A stretch of DNA of 64,000 nucleotides, taken from positions 744,001-808,000 of the forward strand of contig NZ_JAPDDT010000001.1 in assembly GCF_025950235.1 (NCBI RefSeq). Direction: 5' to 3'. The position numbers and the translations under genes are program-made. Numbering within the stretch: position 1 is the first letter of the stretch; each line of letters begins with the position of its first letter. Source of the DNA: Luteolibacter arcticus. Its GTDB lineage: Bacteria; Verrucomicrobiota; Verrucomicrobiia; Verrucomicrobiales; Akkermansiaceae. The notes below the pieces were generated by a model, which saw nothing but the letters and a program-made list of their open reading frames with translations, was not told where the DNA came from and ran no database searches. This document shows positions 6,619-14,125 of this stretch, one piece after another.

Positions 6619-8427
6619 ATGCTCAAACGCCTGCTCTTCCTGCTGGTCTCCCTCGTCGCTCCGCTGGGGGCGCAGGAGGTGCTCTTCAATCACGTGCCCG
6701 ACCCGAAGGCGAAGACGCGGGTCGAGGCGGTGGCGCTGTTCAGTCGGCCGGCACCCGGCGGCTTCCTGCCGGTGCGCGTGACCGTGAACAATCCCTCCGA
6801 ACAGGAAGGGCGGATCACGATCTCCACGGAATCCTCCGACGGCAGCCACGGCGGCCAGGGCAGCGAGGTCTCGTCCTCCTTCGACCTGACGATCCCGGCC
6901 AAGCGGACCAGCGTCCATGACCTGCTGGTGCCGTGCGCCACCCTGCTGAATTACCGCTACGGCGGGAACGTGACCATGGAGGTGCGCCTCTCCGGTTCCT
7001 ACGGCGGGAGCTCGGGCAACCTGCGGACCAGCTACCGGGATAACCAGCCCGCGGTGCTGCTGAGCGAGCCGCTCTTCACGCCGAATGCGTCCATGCTGGA
7101 TAGCCAGGTTTCCAGTTCCAGCAGCGGCAGGCACTATGGAGGTGCTGAAATCTTCGCGGGGAAATTCGACGCGCGTTCGCTGCCAGAGGATTGGCGGGCA
7201 TATGCGGGCTACGATGGGATCGCGATGACCGATACCGACTGGGGAAATGCCAGTCCCGGCGCGCGCACGGCCATCCTGCGCTGGAACCGCCTCGGAGGAG
7301 AGCTGATCATTTACACGCTCTCCACTTCGTCCGACCTGTCCACGCTCGGGATTGCCGACGAAGGCAAGGGTAGACGCACGGCCGACCGCAGCTTCGGCCG
7401 GGTGACGCTGGTGCCGCTCGCGCCGACCGGCGGCACCTTGACACTAGATGCAGCGCCGACGGTCGAGCGGTTTCATGACCACTCCCGGATGACGCCTGTG
7501 AATGAAGGCATCCGCAACGACTTCAGCGGCGCGTGGCACACCAAGGCGGAGTTCGGCGATCAGCGCTACAACTACGGTCTGTTCATCCTGATCCTGGTCG
7601 CCTTCGGCGTGCTGGTGGGGCCGGTGAATCTGTTTGTCTTTGCGAAATCCGGGCGGCGGCACCGCTTGTTCATCACCACGCCCTTGATCGCGCTCGGCAC
7701 CAGCGTGCTGCTGATCGCCTTGATCATCCTGATCGACGGATTCGGCGGGCGCGGCATGCGCACCGTGCTGATGGAAGTGCGGCCGGACGATGGCGAGAAC
7801 TCCGCCTTCATCATGCAGGAGCAAGTGAGCCGCACCGGCGTGCTGCTTGGCGGCGGCTTTACCGTGAGCGAGCCCGCGGTGATCACCAGCGTTCCGCTCG
7901 CCACCGGCCAATGGTCACGCCTGACCACTGACAATGACGGCGGCGGGATGCGCTACGAGGAGAAGTTCACCGATGGCAAGCTGGAGGTGGATGGCGATTG
8001 GTTCCAGAGCCGCTCCGAGCAAGGCCACTTCCTGAGGGCCGTGATCCCCACTCGTGGGCGGATCGAGGCGCGCAGCGAAGGTGGCACCCCTTCGTTCCTC
8101 TCCACCTTTGATTTCGAGATCGGCACGCTTTACTACCATGACACGGCCAATGGCTGGTGGAAGGCGGAGAAGATCGTGCCGGGCAAGGCCTTCACCTGCA
8201 CCAGCGTGCCGCCGGAGGAAGTGATGGCGTTCGTCAATCAGGCCTCGCTGCAACTCGCCGGGCGAAGCCGCCGCGTGCTTGGCCTGCAGAAGGACATCGC
8301 CTCGCTGCACGAGCGACCCGGCCATTTCATCGCCGTGACCGAGAATGCCCCGGCGATCGAGACGCTGAAGGGCATCGATTGGACCAAGACCCGCACCTAC
8401 ATCACCGGACCCATCGCGAAGCCATGA
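6619..8427 (+). CDS. Exported membrane protein of the MoxR/ABC operon
   Basis: A 602-residue protein with signal peptide MLKRLLFLLVSLVAPLGAQ. A large periplasmic region of about 330 residues is rich in beta strands and Ser/Gly. Two transmembrane helices then follow at about 315–340 (YGLFILILVAFGVLVGPVNLFVF) and 350–380 (LFITTPLIALGTSVLLIALIIL), with a C-terminal soluble domain after them. I recognise no named family. Its place between MoxR and an ABC ATPase (it overlaps the ATPase start by four bases, ATGA) suggests it is the periplasmic or adaptor part of the complex. The start at 6619 places the signal peptide at the N-terminus. Confidence 0.75.
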   Translation: MLKRLLFLLVSLVAPLGAQEVLFNHVPDPKAKTRVEAVALFSRPAPGGFLPVRVTVNNPSEQEGRITISTESSDGSHGGQGSEVSSSFDLTIPAKRTSVHDLLVPCATLLNYRYGGNVTMEVRLSGSYGGSSGNLRTSYRDNQPAVLLSEPLFTPNASMLDSQVSSSSSGRHYGGAEIFAGKFDARSLPEDWRAYAGYDGIAMTDTDWGNASPGARTAILRWNRLGGELIIYTLSTSSDLSTLGIADEGKGRRTADRSFGRVTLVPLAPTGGTLTLDAAPTVERFHDHSRMTPVNEGIRNDFSGAWHTKAEFGDQRYNYGLFILILVAFGVLVGPVNLFVFAKSGRRHRLFITTPLIALGTSVLLIALIILIDGFGGRGMRTVLMEVRPDDGENSAFIMQEQVSRTGVLLGGGFTVSEPAVITSVPLATGQWSRLTTDNDGGGMRYEEKFTDGKLEVDGDWFQSRSEQGHFLRAVIPTRGRIEARSEGGTPSFLSTFDFEIGTLYYHDTANGWWKAEKIVPGKAFTCTSVPPEEVMAFVNQASLQLAGRSRRVLGLQKDIASLHERPGHFIAVTENAPAIETLKGIDWTKTRTYITGPIAKP

Positions 8428-9443
8428 GTGACGCCGCCATCAAAGTTCACAACCTCTACCGCTACTTCGGGCAACTGAAGGCGGTGAACGGGATCTCGTT
8501 TGAAATCCCGCATGGCTCGGTCTGCGGCTTCGTCGGTGCGAATGGTGCCGGCAAGACGACCACGATGCGCATCCTCGCGTCGCTCGACTATCCGACCATG
8601 GGCACGGCGGAGATCTGTGGGATCAATGTCGTCCATCATCCGGACGAAGTGCGCAAGCTGATCGGCTGGATGCCCGATCACTTCGGCAACTACGAGCACA
8701 TGACGGTGGTCGAGTATCTGGACTTCTACGCCCGCGCCTTCGGCTACCGGGACAAGGAGCGCAAGACACGGGTGCAGGAGGTGATGGAATTCACCGATCT
8801 GATCCCGCTTGCCGACCGCTTCTCTAACAAGCTGTCGAAGGGCATGACCCAGCGCCTCTGCCTCGGCCGCGCGCTGCTGCATGACCCGCAGGTGCTGATC
8901 ATGGACGAGCCCGCTGCCGGCCTCGATCCGAAGGCACGCGTCGAGCTGAAGCACCTGATCCGGGTGCTGGCCCAGGAAGGAAAGACGATCTTCATCTCCT
9001 CTCACATTCTCTCCGAGCTGGGCGAGATGTGCGACTCGCTGCTCTTCGTGAACGGCGGCCGCATCGTCCACCACGGCGACGCGGAGACCCTGAAGCAGGG
9101 TACCGACTCGGCCGGCGGGATGCTTTACGACGTGCAGGTCGTCGGCAATCCCCAGGCGATCTCCGACTGGTGCGTGGTGAACCCGAACGTCGAGTTCCTG
9201 GAAAGCCGCAAGGCCGGCGGGCGCATCCGCATCGAGTCCAGTGAACCGGAGCGTGCCGCGGAGATCCTCGCGCGCATGGTTAAAGACGGCCTGAAGGTGA
9301 CGGAGTTCCACAAGGAGCAGCGCAATCTCGAGGACGCCTTCATCGACATGCTCGGCCGCATTGACCGCGGCGAAGGGGCCCTGCCGACCGCGCCGAAGTC
9401 CGAGCTGCCTGCCTTCACCCCGCCTGAACCGTCGAACAACTGA
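8424..9443 (+). CDS. ABC transporter ATP-binding protein
   Basis: A 339-residue ABC ATPase of the ABC-2 exporter type. Walker A is GANGAGKTT at about residues 38–46. The signature is LSKGMTQRL near 136, and Walker B is VLIMDEPAAGLDP near 156. The His switch lies in IFISSHILSELGEMCD. A C-terminal extension of about 110 residues follows, ending in a proline-rich tail. The start overlaps the stop of the upstream exported protein (ATGA), and its own stop overlaps the permease start by one base (TGATG), so the three genes are translationally coupled. It presumably powers the following permease. The substrate is unknown. Confidence 0.93.
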   Translation: MSDAAIKVHNLYRYFGQLKAVNGISFEIPHGSVCGFVGANGAGKTTTMRILASLDYPTMGTAEICGINVVHHPDEVRKLIGWMPDHFGNYEHMTVVEYLDFYARAFGYRDKERKTRVQEVMEFTDLIPLADRFSNKLSKGMTQRLCLGRALLHDPQVLIMDEPAAGLDPKARVELKHLIRVLAQEGKTIFISSHILSELGEMCDSLLFVNGGRIVHHGDAETLKQGTDSAGGMLYDVQVVGNPQAISDWCVVNPNVEFLESRKAGGRIRIESSEPERAAEILARMVKDGLKVTEFHKEQRNLEDAFIDMLGRIDRGEGALPTAPKSELPAFTPPEPSNN

Positions 9444-10990
9444 TGAGCGCCAGCGCCGCTACCCCCGCCGCCGTGCCGCCTCCCGTGGCCGGCCAGCTCG
9501 ACGAATTCAGCGACAAGCTGTCGCCGATGCTGGTAAAAGAACTGCGCCAGGGGCTCCGGGCGAAGACCTTCGTCATCCTTTTCCTGGCGCTGCAAGGCCT
9601 GCTCGCCGTGGTGCTGCTGTCGGCGATCGGGGCGAGTTCCGACGGCGACTCCGGGCTCACCGTCAGCCGGGTGATCTTCTTCTTCTTCTCTCTGGCCGCC
9701 CTGGTGGCGCAGCCGTTGCGGGGCGTCGGTGCCCTGCACAATGAGATCAAGGGCAACACCATCGACCTGATGGTGCTCACCCGTCTCGGCGCATGGCGGA
9801 TCGTGCTCGGGAAATGGGTCGCCATCGTCAGCCAAACGGCGCTGCTGCTCACGGCGATCGTGCCCTACCTGATCCTGCGCTACTTCTTCGGGCGGATGGA
9901 TCTGTTCGCCGAGCTCTTGCTGCTCGGGCTGATCTTTGTCGGCTCGGCGATCTTCACCGCCCTCACCGTCGGGTTGTCGGCGATTCCCTCGATCCTCGTC
10001 CGCGGGCTGCTGCCGCTGGGCGTCGCCGTCTATCTCGGGGCCGGGATCATGGCGGTCACCTTTGGCAATGAGTTGGACGATCTCATCGAGTTCTGCACGT
10101 TGCAGGAAAAGCATGCCGGCTGGGCCCTGCTGATCTTCCTATCCATCGGCACCTATCTGGCGTGGATGGCATTGGCGATGGGTGCCTCGATGATTGCGCC
10201 GATGGCGGAGAACCATAGCACCTCGCGGCGTGTGATTGCGCTGGGCATGCTGGCGGTGCTCGCATTCCTCGGCTGGGCCGGGGACGTCCCCCGCGAGGTG
10301 ATGGCGGTGATGCTGATGCTGGTCGGTGTGCCGGCGATCATGATTGCACTGACCGAGCCGTTGCAATTGCTGCCACCGATCTGCCGTCCTTTCCTTAAGT
10401 TCGGCAATCTGGGGAAAGTGGTCGGTCGCTTCCTCTATCCTGGCTGGCCGTCGGGAGTCGTCTTCACCGGCCTGATGATCGCCGGCATCACCGGCGTGTT
10501 CTTCTCCCGGCCGGGCACCATGGGTCGCTACATGAGCAGTGCCGACACGATCAGCACCGTCATGCTCGTGGTCTCCATTGGCACCCTGCTATTGCCGGCC
10601 TTGTTCATGCGGGTCTTCCTCCGACGGGCTCGCAATCCACTCGGAGTATACATTCTGATCGGCGTCCTCTTGTGCGTCGTCGCCATCGCGCTGGCCATGA
10701 TCATGGGGGAGACCCGCAGCGATGAGTATGTCTGGCTCTTTTCATGGATTCCTCCTGTGCAGATGAACGTCGTGGCTTACATCCAAAGTGAGCACTATTC
10801 GTCGGCAACGGGAGGGTATGCGAGCGGTACCTCACCCGACTTCGGCCCCGTGCTCGTCACCGGGATCGTCACGTCCTCGATTTACTTCGTCCTGCTCCTG
10901 ATTTGCGCCCTGAGGAGCTTCCCCGCGATCCGCGAGGTCGAGCGGGAAGCCGAGGACTTCGTTGCCAACAAGACATCGTCGCCATCATGA
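9443..10990 (+). CDS. ABC-2 type transporter permease
   Basis: A 515-residue integral membrane protein with roughly ten to twelve hydrophobic segments, for example KTFVILFLALQGLLAVVLL, LLLLGLIFVGSAIFTALTVGL and GVYILIGVLLCVVAIALAM. The N-terminal LVKELRQGLRAKTF, before the first helix, is the usual amphipathic start of ABC-2 permeases. It partners the ATPase directly upstream, with which it overlaps by one base, and its stop overlaps the DUF58 gene start (ATGA). The number of helices is larger than the six of a minimal ABC-2 subunit, suggesting a fused or double-length permease. Confidence 0.85.
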   Translation: MSASAATPAAVPPPVAGQLDEFSDKLSPMLVKELRQGLRAKTFVILFLALQGLLAVVLLSAIGASSDGDSGLTVSRVIFFFFSLAALVAQPLRGVGALHNEIKGNTIDLMVLTRLGAWRIVLGKWVAIVSQTALLLTAIVPYLILRYFFGRMDLFAELLLLGLIFVGSAIFTALTVGLSAIPSILVRGLLPLGVAVYLGAGIMAVTFGNELDDLIEFCTLQEKHAGWALLIFLSIGTYLAWMALAMGASMIAPMAENHSTSRRVIALGMLAVLAFLGWAGDVPREVMAVMLMLVGVPAIMIALTEPLQLLPPICRPFLKFGNLGKVVGRFLYPGWPSGVVFTGLMIAGITGVFFSRPGTMGRYMSSADTISTVMLVVSIGTLLLPALFMRVFLRRARNPLGVYILIGVLLCVVAIALAMIMGETRSDEYVWLFSWIPPVQMNVVAYIQSEHYSSATGGYASGTSPDFGPVLVTGIVTSSIYFVLLLICALRSFPAIREVEREAEDFVANKTSSPS

Positions 10991-11868
10991 CCGCCGAGGA
11001 ACTCACCCGCTGTCACGCCCGAGCGCTCGCCGCTGCGGGACGGCTGCGCCTGCCCTTGCGGTCCCGGGTGTGGAAGGGACAGGCCGGCGAGTTCCAAGGC
11101 GCAGGCGTCGGCTCGTCGCTCGATTTCCAAGACCACCGGACCTACGTCCCGGGCGATGATCCGCGGCATATCAATTGGCAGGCCTACGCCCGCACCGGCC
11201 AGTACACGATGAAGCTCTACCGCGAGGAAGTGCGCCCCGTGGTGGATGTGGTGCTCGACGCTTCGGAGTCGATGTTCTTCGACCCGCAGAAGGCCGAGCG
11301 CGTGGCCGAGTTGTTTTGCTTTGCGGTCGAATCCGCCCGCCGCTCGGGTGCGAACACCGCGGTCTTCCTGGTCCGCGGCGATGCCGTGCGGCCGATCCCG
11401 CCGGAAAGCATCTCCCGCCATCGCTGGCTCGATGAAGCCCGTGCGATGAAAGGTGCCGACTCCGCGCTGCCGCCCGACCTTTCCCGCATCCCCTTCCATG
11501 GGAATGCGATCCGCGTGCTCGTGTCGGACCTGCTATTCCCCGGCGATCCGGAACACGGCATCCGCATGCTGGCCGCCCGCCAGGGCAGCCCGATCCTGCT
11601 GGTTCCCTTCCTCCAAAGCGAGGCGGCACCGGAGTGGACCGGCAACTACGAGTTCATCGATGCCGAACGCAAGTCGCGCCATCAACACCGCATCGAGCCG
11701 TCCGTGCTGAAGCGCTACAAGGAAAGTTACACGAATCATTTCACGATGTGGAAGACTGCCTGCCGTCGCCACCAGTGCCGCATGGCCCGCGTCGCCTGCG
11801 AGACGGACTTCCAGACCGCGCTCTTTGCGGAGGCCCTGCCCAGCGGAGCGCTGGAGACGGCAATGTGA
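10987..11868 (+). CDS. DUF58 domain protein (VWA-like)
   Basis: A 293-residue DUF58 protein. The family core SSLDFQDHRTYVPGDDPRHINWQAYARTGQ lies at about residues 43–72, and a VWA-like fold follows with VVLDASESMFFD (a D-x-S-x-S metal-site motif) near residue 92. DUF58 proteins are standard partners of MoxR ATPases. The start overlaps the permease stop (ATGA), which decides the start over an in-frame codon 28 residues upstream. No signal peptide is present, so it is probably cytoplasmic and acts with MoxR at the membrane. Confidence 0.9.
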   Translation: MTAEELTRCHARALAAAGRLRLPLRSRVWKGQAGEFQGAGVGSSLDFQDHRTYVPGDDPRHINWQAYARTGQYTMKLYREEVRPVVDVVLDASESMFFDPQKAERVAELFCFAVESARRSGANTAVFLVRGDAVRPIPPESISRHRWLDEARAMKGADSALPPDLSRIPFHGNAIRVLVSDLLFPGDPEHGIRMLAARQGSPILLVPFLQSEAAPEWTGNYEFIDAERKSRHQHRIEPSVLKRYKESYTNHFTMWKTACRRHQCRMARVACETDFQTALFAEALPSGALETAM

Positions 11869-11900
11869 TCTCCTATCCACCATCTCCCATCTAGTCCGCC

Positions 11901-13730
11901 TTGCTTACCCTCACCAACCCCGCCGGCCTTTGGGCGCTCCTCGGGATTCCCGCGGTGCTGGCGATTCATTTCCTCCAGCGCCAGGCAGTGGTGATCCCGG
12001 TCTCCACGCTATTTCTGTTAGAAAAGACCCAGCGCGAATCGGCGAGCGGCCGGCGCTTCGACCGGTTGATGAATTCGGTCCCGCTGTGGATGCAACTCCT
12101 CGGCGTGCTGCTGCTCACGTGGCTGCTGGCGGAGCCGCGCTACCAAAAGGCGCGCAGCACCCAGCGCGTCGCCATCGTGCTCGATTCATCGGCCTCGATG
12201 GCCGTCATCAAGGACAAGCTGAAGGAGAAGCTCATCGCCTCCCTGCCCGGCCTGCAAGGGCCTGCGACCGCGCTGGAGCTGACAGTTCTGGAAAGCACGC
12301 CGGGCCGGCCGAAACTCTTCGCCGGCGACAATCCGGACGAACTCGCCAAAACCCTCGACGCTTGGCAGCCACGCGCCGGCCTGACCGATCCCTCGCAGGC
12401 GCTGCGGCTCGCTCGCTCGCTCGTCGCTCGCGAAGGCATCGTCGTCTATGCCACCGACACGCCGGTGGAGCAGCCGCCTTTCGACGCGCGTTTGCTTTCG
12501 CTCGGCGAGCCGATCGACAATGTCGGTTTCACCGGGGTGACCATCGGCGAAAAGGAAGGCGCGAAGGTGTTCCAAGCGCTCGTGCGGAACTACTCCGGTC
12601 ATCGTAGTTCGCGGACCTGGCAGGTCGAGTTGCCCGACGGCTCCCGCACCGAGCCGCGCGCGATCGATCTGGAGCCGAACGCCATCATGACCCTTCAGGC
12701 TGCCTTTCCGGAGAATGCCCAGCGCCTGAAGATCGTGCTTTCACCGGACACGTTCACGCTTGATGACGTGCTGCCGATCGTGGTCCCGCAGCCGAAGAAG
12801 CTCGCGCTCTTCGCCGCCACCGGGGGCGCTTACGAAGAGCTCACGAAGAAGCTGCTGCGTTCTCTCGAAGCCACCGAAACCGTCAACGACACCGCGACCT
12901 CGGACCTGACGATTCTTTCCTACGATCCGCTCGATCCGGTGCTCCCCGGCGGGCATGCCATCGTCTTCGTGAAGGACGAGACCCGCGGCGGAGCCTACCT
13001 GAAGGGAGGTATCATCGCGGAGCGGCACCCGCTGATCGACGCGCTCAACTGGCAGTCCTTGCTGGTGCGCGAAACCATCCAGCTCCAGCTCCGCGAGAGC
13101 GACACGGTGCTGCTGAAGCAGGACACGCGCCCGCTGATCTTCCTGCGCGAATCGGAGCCGACCGCGGACAAACCGGCCATCCGGCAGCTCTGCTTCAATT
13201 TCGACCTGCGCCTGTCGAATGCCTCCACCCTGCCCGCCTTCATCGTGATGCTCCACCGCTTCGCCGAGGAACTCCGTGAGGCGAAGGTGGCGCCGATGGC
13301 CGAGCTTCTCGAAAGCGGCCAACCGGTGACGCTCGCCGCCAAAACCGGGGCCGAGGTTCCGGCGCTGACCGTCGAAACGCTCGGACTCGACGGCAAGGTC
13401 GTGAAGACCACCACCCTTCCCGCTTCCACGCGGGTGAAGCTCGACGCCCCGCTCGAGGCCGGTTTCCTGCGCGTCCGCCAGGGCGAGACTGAGCTGCTCA
13501 CCGCCAGCGTGCATTTCGCCGACACCCGCGAGGCCGATTTCAACGACTGCAAACCGGCCAACACGCTCGACCAAGGCAGCGCCGCCGCGGTCGAGCGCCA
13601 CACCGAGGAAGATCACTGGTGGCGCGCGTGGTTCCTCTTGCTGCTCGCCGCCCTGCTGATTTCGTGGCATTTCACCCGTGAGCGTGTGGCGGCGAGAAAG
13701 GCCGCCGCTCCCGAACCCGCCAACGCCTGA
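11901..13730 (+). CDS. BatA-type membrane protein with VWA domain
   Basis: A 609-residue membrane protein. The N-terminus (LTNPAGLWALLGIPAVLAIHFLQ) and the second helix (LWMQLLGVLLLTWLLAEP) form the two-helix BatA N-terminal domain. A VWA domain follows, with metal-site motif VLDSSASMAV near residue 98. A large periplasmic region comes next, and a C-terminal helix (WWRAWFLLLLAALLISWHF) precedes a basic tail. The start is a TTG at 11,901; no ATG is available before the first helix, and BatA proteins begin exactly here. It sits 32 bases after the DUF58 gene and 5 bases before the lipoprotein gene. Confidence 0.85.
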   Translation: MLTLTNPAGLWALLGIPAVLAIHFLQRQAVVIPVSTLFLLEKTQRESASGRRFDRLMNSVPLWMQLLGVLLLTWLLAEPRYQKARSTQRVAIVLDSSASMAVIKDKLKEKLIASLPGLQGPATALELTVLESTPGRPKLFAGDNPDELAKTLDAWQPRAGLTDPSQALRLARSLVAREGIVVYATDTPVEQPPFDARLLSLGEPIDNVGFTGVTIGEKEGAKVFQALVRNYSGHRSSRTWQVELPDGSRTEPRAIDLEPNAIMTLQAAFPENAQRLKIVLSPDTFTLDDVLPIVVPQPKKLALFAATGGAYEELTKKLLRSLEATETVNDTATSDLTILSYDPLDPVLPGGHAIVFVKDETRGGAYLKGGIIAERHPLIDALNWQSLLVRETIQLQLRESDTVLLKQDTRPLIFLRESEPTADKPAIRQLCFNFDLRLSNASTLPAFIVMLHRFAEELREAKVAPMAELLESGQPVTLAAKTGAEVPALTVETLGLDGKVVKTTTLPASTRVKLDAPLEAGFLRVRQGETELLTASVHFADTREADFNDCKPANTLDQGSAAAVERHTEEDHWWRAWFLLLLAALLISWHFTRERVAARKAAAPEPANA

Positions 13731-13735
13731 CCGAC

Positions 13736-14125
13736 ATGAACTCCCACCGATTTCTGCTCGCGATCGTGCCGCTTCTCTTCACCGCCTGCACCACGACCAC
13801 CGCCTACCGCCAGAAGAATGGCTCGCTGACCGTCACTCAACGCGGGTGGGGTGCGACGCCAGGAAGCTATTGGATTACCGGGGCGAATGCCGGACGCATC
13901 ACCACCGCGGGCGACCTCACTGTCTTCCGCAAATTCCCCGGCAAGTCTCGGCCTGCCGTGCCACTGAAATGCGACGGCTTCGTCGATACCACTCCCAAGA
14001 AACGTGTCGAAATCCGCTTGGTCGAACGACAAGGTGGCAACCTTTCACAAGCCTGGGTCAACGGCCGCCACAAGCTCATCGATGAAAACGCGCCGAAGCC
14101 CTTCTACCATTGGCTGATCCCATGA
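13736..14125 (+). CDS. Small lipoprotein embedded in the MoxR/VWA operon
   Basis: A 129-residue protein with a clear lipoprotein signal: MNSHRFLLAIVPLLFTACTTTT, with lipobox FTAC. The mature part has no motif I recognise. It is inserted between the two VWA membrane proteins and its stop overlaps the next start by four bases (ATGA), so it is very probably made together with them and may be a periplasmic or outer membrane partner of the complex. Confidence 0.7.
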   Translation: MNSHRFLLAIVPLLFTACTTTTAYRQKNGSLTVTQRGWGATPGSYWITGANAGRITTAGDLTVFRKFPGKSRPAVPLKCDGFVDTTPKKRVEIRLVERQGGNLSQAWVNGRHKLIDENAPKPFYHWLIP